From Macrobrachium rosenbergii (Eukaryota; Arthropoda; Malacostraca; Decapoda; Palaemonidae), in contig NC_089763.1 in NCBI RefSeq assembly GCF_040412425.1, positions 57,622,587 to 57,686,586 of the forward strand: 64,000 nt of DNA, in the 5' to 3' direction. Shown in pieces: positions 49,705 to 63,511 of this stretch (positions are counted from its first letter, which is position 1; each line of letters begins with the position of its first letter). Made by a program: the position numbers and the translations under genes. Below the pieces are notes generated by a model that worked only from the letters and a program-made list of their open reading frames with translations, made no database searches and was not told where the DNA came from.

Positions 49705-50030
49705 TAATGGAAGGAAGGAATATAGAATTCAGGCCAAAGGCCAAGTTCTGAGACCTACGAGGTCAATCAGCGCTGAATGGAAAATTGAGGGTAAAAAGAT
49801 TTTAAAGGTGTAACAGGAGGAAAATCTCGCAGTTGCAATATGAGAGAATGGTTAAGAGAGGGTGGAAAGTAAGATGGAAGAAAGATAAAATGAACCAAGG
49901 TACAGTAAAAGGAATGAAAGGGGTTGCAGCCAGGGGCCGAGGAGACGCTGCAAAGAACCGTAAGTAATGCCTACAGTTCACCACGTGTGGTGCACTGGTG
50001 GCACTACGCACTGGCGCCCTGCAGAGAAAA
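49705..50030 (+). repeat. Dispersed ~300 bp repeat, copy 2
   Basis: Second copy of the 8040-8336 repeat, same orientation, perhaps 75-80% identical by eye. GTGTAACAGGAGGAAAATCT, AAGGTACAGTAAAAGGAATG and TCACCACGTGTGGTGCACTG are conserved landmarks. It begins with (GGAA)n and lies directly upstream of the LINE 5' end. Confidence 0.75.
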
Positions 50031-50039
50031 TTAAAGGAA

Positions 50040-51425
<1,386 letters not shown>

Positions 51426-51429
51426 TAAA

Positions 51430-52515
51430 CAGGCGTATAAACAACCATATATTTATTGCCGAAAAAAGAAAAAATCCTCTTATACCACACAATTTTCGAA
51501 TTATTTATTTTCTCTCTGTAACGCTACCAAATTTCACCCAGCAATTAGGATTCAAGAAAATTTTCCCAGGGCTTCGCCACAAGTTAAATTTTGGAAGGTT
51601 TTCGAGTTCGCAGTTCAGGAAATACATTTCTCCATCTCAGATGCGTCCTCAGCCCGATTCGTTACTGCAGATGGAAGAATGAATTTATATGTGAACTGAG
51701 GTGTATACGGTGCTTTAATTTGCTGATAGTGAAATTTGTTTTTTTGGACATAGGGTGACTCCTGACAGAGATCGCAGTCATCACAGATTTGGGATTTGAA
51801 TACTGACAGAAACTCTTTTGCCGCTGAAATGCAGTTCTCGCACGACCGACTAACAATGGGCGATTTTTTCATGATTTAGAATTACTTTACATTTCTCTAG
51901 GCGTTGTCACCGACATTTGGTGGTCTGATTATTTCTGAAGTGGTTCTCATTTTCTCAGTTTTGTAGAGGTCTGGCGAAATGGTGGCAGAGTTTAGCCAGT
52001 GCCATTACTGTATGATAAAGAGCCACAGTCTTCATTATGACAGGTATGTTGGTATGACTGACCCTTCTGCCAAGGAATTTTATTTCTCTTGCAGTATATT
52101 ATTAACTCTCAGTCATTCGCATCAGATACTGGTTTGATGTACTGGGAGACAATACAGTCTGACTTTCCATCTGTCTTGTAGTTAGTAGACACATAATTCC
52201 TCCGTAATCTATCTGAGTTAAATTACTGATTCACTGAAGTACATTTTGTTGCCAGTTGTTAACTCAAAGCAAACTATGTGCGCCATACCATCCAAGCGCT
52301 TCATAAAACATCTGCACGTCAGAAAATAAGGATCTAACTTCCAATAATGTACAGACTCACAACCAAAGACCTGCTGTAAGGTGACTGAAAGTTCAGCCGA
52401 CATGTAATACCCTGGTATTTTTCAATTACGATACAATAACCACTGATTGGCATACAACAGTAATCCACTTACATAGCACCTCCTGAATGACATATGGTTT
52501 GGAGTACGAATGCTT
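51430..52515. other. Unrecognised stretch
   Basis: Overlapping frames near 51397-51699 (+) and 51615-51872 (-) look non-repetitive but carry no known domain. No element recognised. Confidence 0.35.
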
Positions 52516-52516
52516 A

Positions 52517-52662
<146 letters not shown>

Positions 52663-52689
52663 GCGTGTGTGTACATACATATATGAAAC

Positions 52690-54485
52690 CAAAGCAACAT
52701 TATAATAGAATTATAGGAAGAATGAAAATAGAAAGCACTGCAAGAACAGAGCAACATAAGGCTAAGCAATTCATCAACAACTAAATATGCAAATTCTACA
52801 TACAGATTACATTATAAAACGAGGAGCTGGAAAGAGAATATGAATGTTTTATAAAAGAACGTCAGTTAAATACATTCTTATAGCGTAAGACGAAAAATAT
52901 CCAACCTTAGGTTATAGATTCTTCCTACAAGCATAGTAAAGTATCTAAAGATAGGGATGACAAGCTTAATAGACTATTTTTATTCCAAATTAATAGTCCT
53001 TTGTGTAAATAGGTCATAATTTATGGGAAATCTTTATTCTTGGTTAAAGCAGGACTTGATGATCGGCAATTTTTTTTTTTTTTACTTATAAGTTTATAAG
53101 TCATTTTTAAAGGGCCAGTACTTAGCAGTTTATAAACGAAAAGCGGGAGGTTTAATATAAATTCGTGTTCTCCCAAACAAACCTTTACAAATCTGCCAAA
53201 TTTCGAACATAATTATTTGTATGAAGATCGTTCAATTAGGTATATTTGCTGAAAACGTCGGAAATCATAGTATACCAAAGTTGAAATAATTTCTTTTATC
53301 AAAGATTTTGGTCTGAAACTTAGTATTAGCTATTAATTCTGATATTAATGTCTAGAAACGATCCTAATTTATGAGGATCTTCGTAGTATAGGAAACCTGG
53401 AGAACTCCGATAGGATAACACTAATTCAAAAATAACAGAGCTATGAATCTAAAGCTGAGATTATATTTGATATCCCATCCATATAAAGGTAATCGTAAAA
53501 GTGTGAATATTAGGTAAAAGTATTAGGATTGTAATTAGACCCACTAAAACACCGACTTTTTGTATATATATATATCCTATCATTAGAGTTTACAAAATGA
53601 TCTGTAATGCGGAACTTCAACATAAATCGATTTTACAAATGTCAATTTTTTATGAATGTTATTAGTTTGTCTCTGTGTAAGGGAACTGAGAAGAAAACGT
53701 GAAGAACTCAGTAAAGTCTGCGAAAACGCCTTCTGTATTTCATCGTTGGTGTGCTACAGCGTCTTCTCCTCGGAAAATGATAAGAACTTTTGAGTCGATT
53801 CTTTCTACGAGTTGAAGGTGTGGGTCCTTCACATCATGTGACGCTGTTGAATTACAATAGAGAGAGAGAGAGGGAGAGAGAGAGAGAGAGATATGCAGTC
53901 GATGACTTGCTCACTTCTCTTTGTTCTTCTTACCGTCCTTCTAAAAGTTGACGTAGAAAACTGGAAAAAGCATCAAAATTCTAAATCAAAATTTTTGAAA
54001 TGGTTCTGTTCTTAATGAATATTAGCAGTGTCATGTCATTAAGAGAAAGAATAGAACATTGCAACCAGCATTCCCTAGAAATCGTATCTCTTCCGAATAT
54101 GAAACTTTCGATTTCTCCCCTCACCTCCCCTCCCCTCCCTCCCCTCCCCCTCACCTCACCTCACCTCACCTCTCCCACGGCCGCTCACACCGCATCGTCT
54201 TCCTTTGGCTCCCCCGACGTATGCTCGTGAACATTACAGCATCTAAATTCTGTTTTAACGTGAAAAGTTAAAAGTAAGAAATCCGACTCCATTAAACTTT
54301 GAAGACTAGAACGTGTTTCAGAAGTTGTTGTGTTATTTTGGACGTATTTTTATTGTTGGGGACCAGACTGAAATTTGGGTTTATTTACTCCCTATTCTTT
54401 GTACTCCTCAAATTTCACTTACTTTTTATGTCTGTTCTTTTTCAAGGAATCTTTCACGAAGTTTAATTATATATCTGATACTATT
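52690..54485. other. Unrecognised stretch
   Basis: AT-rich to 53850. It includes a GA run at 53859-53891 and a CCTCACCTC-type pyrimidine run at about 54117-54175. No gene seen. Confidence 0.4.
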
Positions 54486-54489
54486 TTTC

Positions 54490-54544
54490 ACTTAGAATAT
54501 ATATATGTGTGTGTGTGTGGATGTATATGTATGTATACATACAT

Positions 54545-54610
<66 letters not shown>

Positions 54611-54774
54611 TATATATATAATATATATATGTGTATATTGTATGTATGTATGTATATATATGTATATCTATATATACATATATATATATAAAAATATATA
54701 TATATTTTTAGTTATATAAATATATACATATATATATATGTACAACATATATACATACATATATAAAAACACAT

Positions 54775-54828
<54 letters not shown>

Positions 54829-54852
54829 GCATATATACATATATATACACAT

Positions 54853-54933
<81 letters not shown>

Positions 54934-54960
54934 ATATAAATTATATATATATGTAAATAT
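54490..54960. repeat. Cluster of (TA)n arrays with TATG/CATA units
   Basis: About 470 bp of TA runs interspersed with ATGTATGTATG, ACATACACAC and TATAAAAATATA. Confidence 0.95.
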
Positions 54961-54969
54961 GTTTGCGTT

Positions 54970-55930
54970 TGTGAACGTTATTGATAGGATATTTTAATAT
55001 TGCTGATTCTTGTCTTCTAACTAGTTGGAGAATTAAAAAACGGGTAAAATATTTTGTAATTTCAACACCGATATTTTCTACTGCATTTATTGAAAGTAAT
55101 AATTCGATCTTCCTAGTTTATCGTGTATTTTCACATTTTTACTTATTTGCATTTCCAGCGATGTTCTTTTCTTTTTATCTTCTTTCGTTTCTCGCCTACT
55201 ACTACTACTAATATTTCTTGTCTGTATGGAAATTCGGTGTGTACTCTCAGTTTTTCCCCCTCAAGTGTTTCTGTCGTGACGTTGCTCTACAAATACAGCG
55301 TTATTTACGATATACTTCGTTATTTTGCCTCAGTCTGTGAACTAAATATACGTTTACCATTGTTGGAAAAATTTTACCATGTTTCGCTTAATTTTTATAA
55401 CTCCAATTCCATTGCTCTTTCGGTGGTTACTATACACTTTTTCTCTTTGCACATGTCCTTCTGAATGGCTTACTTTTGGTTGGGACCTTGTACTACCTAA
55501 TATGAATAAAATATGACTCCAGTACTTTCCGTGAATGAGTCCACCGTTTCACCATAGGAAGAGAGAAAGCATTCCTTCGAGATTCTTTACTTTCCATGAC
55601 ACCAGGTATTGGTAGCCAGTATATGGGCTCTTATCATAGAAGAGGCTAAAGGATAATAAAAATTAAAAGACTGGTATAATCGGATTTTATGTTTACAGAG
55701 CATAAAGGGGAACGAATTAAAAATCGATAGTCTAGTCAGATCCATGCAGCAGTTGACACAGGAAAGTGGTTGTACAGTATCTAGAGAGGGGTCTCCAGTG
55801 TCATGACGTATTGGTCAGCCCTAGAAATGTCTAAGAACTTTCAGGTTATAAAACATTCTGCTTGCTATTATTCTTTTTCCAAGTAATTCAACTAACCTAA
55901 TATTCTGTGCATTTTGTTTACATATACCTT
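54970..55930. other. Unrecognised stretch
   Basis: Pyrimidine-rich + frames (54981-55211, 55123-55464) without domains. A short (TAC)n run is near 55196-55210. Confidence 0.4.
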
Positions 55931-55942
55931 GCAGTACATTAA

Positions 55943-56035
<93 letters not shown>

Positions 56036-56088
56036 GTATATTTATATATGTATGTATGTGTATATGTATACATATATAGAAATTATTA

Positions 56089-56135
<47 letters not shown>
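55943..56135. repeat. (TA)n arrays
   Basis: About 85 bp of TA, a TATG-rich middle, then about 38 bp of TA. Confidence 0.95.
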
Positions 56136-56140
<5 letters not shown>

Positions 56141-56142
56141 TT

Positions 56143-56275
56143 TTAGACTTCAATAAGACTGGATGGTTTAGATTCTAGATTCTTTAATTCACGACGTACA
56201 AGCTTTCGAAGACATAAAGTCTTCTTTTTCAGGTACTGGTGCACTCAGAACCATCCCTTCTTATTGAAGTCTAAT
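56143..56275. repeat. Hairpin cassette with a Penelope-type core, inside (TA)n
   Basis: Arms AGACTTCAATAAGACTGGAT (56145 on) and, complementary, ATCCCTTCTTATTGAAGTCT (to 56271). The loop contains GCTTTCGAAGACATAAAGTC then TTCTTTTTCAGGTAC, a hairpin flanked by CTGA-like and GAAAG sequence on the minus strand. I associate such sequence with Penelope-like element ends. TA arrays lie on both sides within 70 bp. Confidence 0.65.
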
Positions 56276-56331
56276 ACGAGTAACATGAACATTTATACAC
56301 AGTGAAGTTTTGTAGCCATTTTTGATATATA

Positions 56332-56334
56332 TAC

Positions 56335-56415
<81 letters not shown>
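56332..56415. repeat. (TA)n array
   Basis: About 84 bp of TA repeat, then a short TG run. Confidence 0.95.
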
Positions 56416-56417
<2 letters not shown>

Positions 56418-56419
56418 TA

Positions 56420-56995
56420 TGTGTGTGTGTCAGTGTGTCTGTTTTGGTTAGTTCTGAAAGTGAAGTTAAACTTCAGGAAAAATTGACATGAGCGATATTG
56501 TCTGAGCTCTTCTCCCACACATGTTTCCATCAACACTTTCAAGGAGAATGGCCTAAGGAACCGCTATTTCCGACAGAATCATCATATTCTAAATATATTC
56601 AGGAGATAACTTGTTCACGCTTGTCCACCCTAACTCATCCATCATTCTGACGTTAATTACCCTAAAAGTAACGATGTGTGAAGTTGATAATCATGTCAGA
56701 AGATGTAAACATAATTATGTTTCGCTTTCCCCTTAACTTAATAGAAGACCTTAATTATTCCAAGGTCAGATTTTTCTCCGGGTTATTTATAGACTTTACC
56801 TTTACTCTATTCCATTCAGATAAGAAGGTTTCGACCATTTAGTTTTGTAATTTCCCTTGTCTACTGAACGAGCTATGTTCTTTGACAACTTATCTTACCG
56901 TAACTTGAAAATATATACTTGATTTCTGTAATCTAATAGTTCAGAATTTTACTTAAAAAGGCTCATAAAGTAAACAAAGAAATTTGAATAAGCCA
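56420..56995. other. Unrecognised stretch
   Basis: No coding, RNA or mobile-element signature seen. Confidence 0.4.
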
Positions 56996-57000
56996 CTATA

Positions 57001-57042
57001 TTTCGGCCAATACACGTCGGCCCTCGTCTCCACCGAGACGGG
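57001..57042 (-). ncRNA. Hammerhead-like ribozyme core (candidate, degenerate)
   Basis: On the minus strand GAGACGA is followed by a stem-loop, GGCCGACGTGTATTGGCC, and directly by GAAA, then TATAGTGG. This is the layout of a hammerhead core: CUGANGA, stem II, GAAA, stem III. Five of the seven positions of CUGANGA match. The first two bases differ, and stem I and III partners are not clear. Hammerheads are known in Penelope-like elements, and a (TA)n array lies about 75 bp away. It is at best a decayed copy. Confidence 0.3.
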
Positions 57043-57111
57043 GCCCATGTGAATTGGTTAAAGTATAATGGCTTTGCCAAATTTCTTGGTTTTCATTATG
57101 GGCATTTTAAG

Positions 57112-57325
<214 letters not shown>

Positions 57326-57555
57326 GCGTGTGTTAGTATAAATGAGACAGAAACACCTTGTTTATTGGCCATTGTAGCGACTCATCCTGTGTTGACAATA
57401 AAATTTACCTCTAAGTCGACTGTGGTGAGTAATTTCTAGGGTAGAGAAAATTATGGGGTTGTAAAGCTCATACCAAATTACTTATTGAAATCAAGAGTAC
57501 CACTTTCTGGAACCACCCTCCTAAGAAAAAAAGACATTTACACTCGCATACGCAA

Positions 57556-57711
<156 letters not shown>

Positions 57712-57719
57712 GAACGATA

Positions 57720-59860
57720 GGGCGATCATGTTTGTGAGTGTGAGTGTATATTTCTGTGTATGGCATGGTATTTAAGATTGAAAGTGACAATGAATGGTTG
57801 CGTCCTGAGTTCTGAGAACTGAGCTGCAAGGAAATGTTAGTAAATGAGTCAAAGATTGTGATTTCAGTGCAAAGGCAGGTGAGAGCGAGAAAAGGGTTTC
57901 ATATAATGAAGACTTATATATGTTTATGAATATTTTAAGGATTTTCTCAAATCAGAAGAACCTCGTGTAGTTGGACAGTCTTCTACAAATATTATTCGAA
58001 AAGTATCAATTTTTTATGTAGGGAAAGCTGAAAGGTTTGTTTTAGTGAGTTTCCATTTTTTCTAGTTTTCTTCCGGTACAGTGAAAGAAGCTTTGAATTA
58101 TTTTACAGATCTTATTAAGACAACATGCGAGTTTCATCTTATTAATCATTGCCCTCTACATCTCAGATCTTTGGTAGATGTATGCTTGAGCCATTTAAGT
58201 TGTATTATTAGCCTGAAATTCGTTTACCTATGCCGGAAGCTGTTTCTAGGCCTTACTTATAAAATGGAAGACCACGCTGTTGCGGAAATGATCAAATATT
58301 GCATCCTGATATTAATTAACTAAAAACCAATTTTCGCGTTTGAAATGAAATTCCTTCCAGTACTGAAAAGTAGCTGAGATTGCATAGAAAGAAAAGGAGG
58401 AGGATAATTGGAAAAAACGTTTAATTGCTCTTTGTAATTGCTCTCCCACAAGAGGAGTCAAGTTCAGATGACAACTTTAAAACCTTTTCTAAAGTCCTGA
58501 ATGACTTTCTTAACATTTTACGATATTAGCTTGAACAGTTAAATGTTGATTACGATTGGGAAAAGTGCCTTTTTTTCCACAATTTCTTTATTCTAGTGAG
58601 AGATCTTGGTGCCGTTCACTGATAAAAATGTAAAGCTATAAATGACTTCACCGTAATTGACCAGCATAAATGTACTATTTAAAAAATAGTGCATAATTGG
58701 TATTTCATCTTGTCTTTTTTTTTGATGACTGTTAAATTTAGTGAGCAGCTGTGACTTCACGTTCTGAACAGTCGAAGAGTTTACAATCTGAGGAGTTCTG
58801 ATGGCCTCTCCTGTATTGTAGCTCAATTATAGCTTCTCAGCCTCCTCTGCACTTTAATTTCAGTGATGCTATACTTCATGTTTTCTTATATGTAATTTTT
58901 ACTGAGTTTATAATTTTAGATGGAGTGCAAATAAGGAATCATTTTCTTACTTGTTTACAAATTTCTTTAAATTCTTACTAAAGTTCCTTACTTATTAATG
59001 ACTATCTGTCAAAACTGATGGTAGCAACATTTACTTCTTCCTTTTTAAATGAATCGACTATTTTTCTGATAAAGATATGAAGGTGTAAATGAACATAACC
59101 TTTTTACCGCTTTGATGCAAAGAGGAAAACGAGTCGATTTACTCAGTCTAAAGTATGACATAAATTACTGAGTTTGTCAGTTAGATACGAGAGCGTTGAT
59201 ATTTCGCCAATAAATATTGCTGGGAACTTCCGTCATAACTGAGTGTGATCGGCAGCCAGTTTCTCCCAGTAAATGAGGTGTGATTAATCAAGTGTTCCAT
59301 CAAGTAGAATTGCACGGGATAACGTAGATTTGTCGCTGATCTTCGCCTTCGTGCTGATAGTACGTAAAATGAATGCACATTCTATTTTCGTTTGTTACAA
59401 TATAAGGAGAGAGAAAGCGTTGTTTTCTCCTTTGCAGAAACCATCAACCATCTACACTTCAAAACTACGTACATGGATAAAAAATAATTCAGCTCTTAAT
59501 AACTATTTTAACCACCATGTAATGAATTTTCAAATGAGGTCACTCCTGCTATAATTGTCCGAAAATATACGTCACATTTCTTGTCAGATCCATCGTAGTT
59601 TGACACATTTTGGGTCAGTTTAACAGGAGTCGGGTTTAGATTCTCATCTCCGTAATCATAACTTCTATGGCTACCAAAGTTTTTTACGAACATTGAAAAT
59701 TTATGTCTTATAGCCCAACACCAAGTTGGTCAGAAATTATATGGCGTTCTCCAGAACGATGAAAATATACAAAAACTATGGTGATGAAACTGACGAAAGA
59801 CCTTTCTTCTCTTTTGCATAAATAATCGTTGGCGAATTTCATTCATTTTAATCGCCAGTT
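57720..59860. other. Unrecognised stretch
   Basis: Over 2 kb without long arrays. The + frame 58081-58323 (MKEALNYFTDLIKTTCEFHL) and the minus frame 58826-58593 have no recognised domain and stop codons are dense around them. I see no gene. Confidence 0.35.
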
Positions 59861-59861
59861 G

Positions 59862-59865
<4 letters not shown>

Positions 59866-59931
<66 letters not shown>
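59866..59931. repeat. (CT)n array
   Basis: About 66 bp of CT repeat. Confidence 0.95.
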
Positions 59932-59935
<4 letters not shown>

Positions 59936-60193
59936 GGTCGGTGTGGCTTCTGGCGCTGGCTAAATAGCGAGTTTTTAGCTTCAGTGACTTCCATTGGCAA
60001 GCGAGGCATTTCCTCTGTTGCTGGAGTGTATTACCAGTCAAGAAGACGTACGTTCTCTACGAAGTGGCAGCGTCGTCGGGAAAAGACTTGTGTCGATTTT
60101 CTTTGCCATTCCTATGAATAGCCATCAACGCTAGGCCTAAATTTCCTATCAACATGTCATCCTACGACCAACCTGCTATCAGGCCTTGTCTCC

Positions 60194-60290
60194 TGATTGG
60201 TTGGGGTAACACACCATTATGCCCGTTCACATGATTGGTCGGTGCAATCACCCCCTTCTTGACCGGTCACTTGATTTGTCGGTGAAATCG
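60194..60290. repeat. Three degenerate ~40 bp tandem repeats with ATTGG
   Basis: TGATTGG at 60194 and 60232 and TGATTTG at 60272 head three diverged units (GATTGGTTGGGGTAAC, GATTGGTCGGTGCAATC, GATTTGTCGGTGAAATC). ATTGG is an inverted CCAAT box. There is no gene beside it. Confidence 0.5.
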
Positions 60291-60309
60291 TCCGGCGTTT
60301 TAAGGACGG

Positions 60310-60311
<2 letters not shown>

Positions 60312-60392
<81 letters not shown>

Positions 60393-60415
60393 GGGAGAGA
60401 GAGAGAGAGAGAGAG
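60312..60415. repeat. (GA)n array
   Basis: About 100 bp of GA repeat, interrupted once by AGGGGG near 60390. It is the complement of the CT array 0.4 kb to the left. Confidence 0.95.
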
Positions 60416-60609
60416 GACCGTTCTTTCAAATCTCCCTTCACATGTTAGTTTCCTACATAGAAAGGTATATTTGAAGGAAATTATGATTGGACTTTGTGTA
60501 GCTAACTCTTACTTTTTGTCACTAATATTCATATTCATTAATGTGCTTTGAACTATTTGATATTTTGAATTTATTCAAAATTTTAAACGTGTTGTCGTGT
60601 ATATATATT

Positions 60610-60611
<2 letters not shown>

Positions 60612-60686
<75 letters not shown>

Positions 60687-60710
60687 TTTATATATATATA
60701 TATGTGTGTG
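60612..60710. repeat. (TA)n array
   Basis: About 68 bp of TA plus a TATTTTATATA tail and a TG run. Confidence 0.95.
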
Positions 60711-60729
60711 TATGTGTGTGCGTAAGTGT

Positions 60730-60995
60730 AATTGTAATACCCACAATGCCCTCTTAACTTTCTCGAATTCTCCGCGGTTTTTTGGATACGCTTGTCACTA
60801 CAAGGCCTTAAGATCCAAGTGCAAGAACTATGAAGAAATTCTGATGTGCTGTATTTATTGCACTTGGATCTTAAGGCTTTTATTGACAAGCGTATCCAAA
60901 AAAAGTTCGAAGAATTCGAGAAAGTTAAGAGGGCTTTATGGCTATTACAATTACATATGTATCTGGTAAAAAGTGACCTGTAGATTCTGCATACA
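60730..60995. repeat. Family A hairpin cassette inside (TA)n
   Basis: The left arm (60738-60845: CACAATGCCCTCTTAACTTT, GGATACGCTTGTCACTACAA, GATCCAAGTGCAA) pairs with the right arm (60859-60955: TTGCACTTGGATCTTAAGGC, GACAAGCGTATCC, GTTAAGAGGGC). It ends TCTGGTAAAAAGTGACCTGT, the reverse complement of the family A start. Loop about 15 nt. The best-preserved copy in the window. Confidence 0.85.
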
Positions 60996-61457
<462 letters not shown>

Positions 61458-61469
61458 AACTGTACATAT

Positions 61470-61930
61470 GCAGGTAACTGGGGTCATCCATCCACTGGAT
61501 TTGTTATGATTCTCAGTAGAAAGTAGCCTCTGGCATCAAACGAGGAGTTCCTTCTCCTTGCTTTGCTGGCCAAGAAGAAACGTACTCAGATGAAAAGAAT
61601 ACAGTTGCAACATTGGAAAGGAATTATTATTGCCAGTATTGTTATTTTTATCATTACAAGCAAGTGGCAACAGTGCAAATTAAGGGCTACTAGGCTAAGG
61701 GTTTTAATAGGAAAGCAGTTTAGTGAGGGAAAGAAACGGAATGCAGAATAAAGTTAAAAAGAGGAATTACAAAACATTAAATTAAATCAACATAACATTA
61801 TTATTAAATAAAAATGATGCGGAGAAAATATCAAAACCTGTCTTCATGGATCCAATTATAACCGAGGTTAAAGTTGTGGACAGATAGATAGACAAACAAG
61901 ACAGACAGACTTGCCATCGAATTCTAATCA
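61470..61930. other. Unrecognised stretch
   Basis: AT-rich; a short (GACA)n run near 61897-61910. No gene seen. Confidence 0.4.
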
Positions 61931-61979
61931 GGAGCATAAAAGCATGCCAAACAATTTCATTTTTTCGGCCACGGGTCTG

Positions 61980-62295
61980 TGTTCAGGCTCCACCACCTTC
62001 GAAATGCCTTCCATCACAGCAGTCTTGATCTCCCGAAGGCCTGGGTAACAATCAATGACAGGCAGCGGCAACCGGTGGCGCCATATGAAAGCTCCAATTT
62101 GAAACAATGCTTCACAGCGGATGGCGTCAACCGTGAGTGGCGGCCACTAGTTGCGGAGCGAGCAACTGTCCGAGCACGGTTGCCGGCCCAGCAACTGCAG
62201 TTGCCCTCGTGTGAAAGACTCCACTGAAAACTATGGGAGGCAGCTGGTGGAGGCCACCGATGGCGGCCACTGATCGTCCCGAGTGAAAGGGGCCT
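61980..62295. mobile_element. Possible PIF/Harbinger-type transposon end
   Basis: A GC-richer block (GGCAGCGGCAACCGGTGGCG, GCGGCCACTAGTTGCGGAGC) ends GAGTGAAAGGGGCC followed by TAA. GGCCCC-type ends next to a TWA target are typical of Harbinger elements. I could not find the matching left terminus, so it is truncated or misassigned. Open frames exist on both strands but look like GC-rich repeat reading. Confidence 0.35.
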
Positions 62296-62299
62296 AAGA

Positions 62300-62950
62300 G
62301 TTTGAAAATGCTCGCTAGAAAAGAAAGTGGTTATAAATGTGAGTAAGTGTAAGAGAGCATGAGCAAGTGAAAACCAAGATGGAGCTATGAACGTCAGCAT
62401 GCATGATGGAAGAATAGAAGTTGTTGTTTCGTGTAGGTATTTGCAAGTAAATGAAATGGACAAAGGAATTACGAGAGTGGAGGTGAGTCACACCACATAT
62501 GAAGCAAGGAAGAAGGTATGACCTTGTATGAAGTAAATGAAATGTGAATGTGGAATGTAAATGAAAGAGAAAATGCTGGTACTGTTGAGCTGAATTATTT
62601 ACTTAACATATGTTGCATAATAAGGATTGAAAGGGTGACGAGGAGTAATGAGATACACAGCAGTTGTCAAAAAATGCGCATAACTGAAACAATAGCTCTG
62701 AATGTTTTAAGAGAGTTTGATCCTAAGGAAAGAATGGAGACCACCAGGTTTCTGAAAAAAAAGTCTAAAATTCAAGTGTATAATTTGGGTGTATAAGTGT
62801 GAAATGAACCCTAGAGAGTGCTGGAAGAAGTACAGGGGCCGAAGAGCCTTAACACCCAAGTAGCCAGTGTGTTGGGGGTTTCCGTGAAGATGAATATTTG
62901 GCTAATGGTGAAGTTTCTGCATTGCTGTGTTTCCTCTGAATCCACTCCGT
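62300..62950. other. Unrecognised stretch
   Basis: Purine-rich on +. The frame 62548-62796 (MWNVNERENAGTVELNYLLN) resembles old LINE coding in texture only. No motif confirmed. Confidence 0.35.
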
Positions 62951-62970
62951 TATGTTGGTTTTATGTTGAT

Positions 62971-62982
62971 ATACATACATAC

Positions 62983-63065
<83 letters not shown>

Positions 63066-63090
63066 TGTGTGTGTGTGTGTTTGTGTGTAA
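62971..63090. repeat. (CATA)n-(TA)n-(TG)n array
   Basis: CATA units, about 65 bp of TA, then TG. Confidence 0.95.
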
Positions 63091-63094
63091 GATG

Positions 63095-63435
63095 TGGGCC
63101 ATATCTGAGTTACTGTGTAATCTCTAGCCATTGTGATTATCTCCACTCACACGAGCAATTCGTTATGATTAATTCGATGAAGAGTGGAAAATTCTATCAC
63201 CAATTTTGTAGGAAGCTGAGAAATTTGATAATGAGGAAGTCAGCCATAACGATGAAGAACTACATCTTTCATTTCGTGAATGGGGCTTTCATTTATTTTT
63301 TCGTCATAGTAGGTAAATTTGACCGGAGATTTAAGGGCTGCTCAAGAACAAGAGCAGTACTGGCACTAGAACAATACCGACCTGAGATTTCTACCAGTTT
63401 TTCTTTCTTTAGAGCACTAAGGAATAACGTGGTTT
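63095..63435. other. Unrecognised stretch
   Basis: An open + frame runs across it into the CT array, without a domain. Confidence 0.4.
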
Positions 63436-63438
63436 CAT

Positions 63439-63439
<1 letters not shown>

Positions 63440-63507
<68 letters not shown>
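63440..63507. repeat. (CT)n array
   Basis: About 68 bp of CT repeat. Confidence 0.95.

Positions 63508-63509
<2 letters not shown>

Positions 63510-63511
<2 letters not shown>

Noticed and set aside
61979..62463. Overlapping GC-rich frames on both strands as coding genes
   Set aside because: Both strands are open at once because of base composition. The block looks like a transposon end (GAGTGAAAGGGGCC then TAA).
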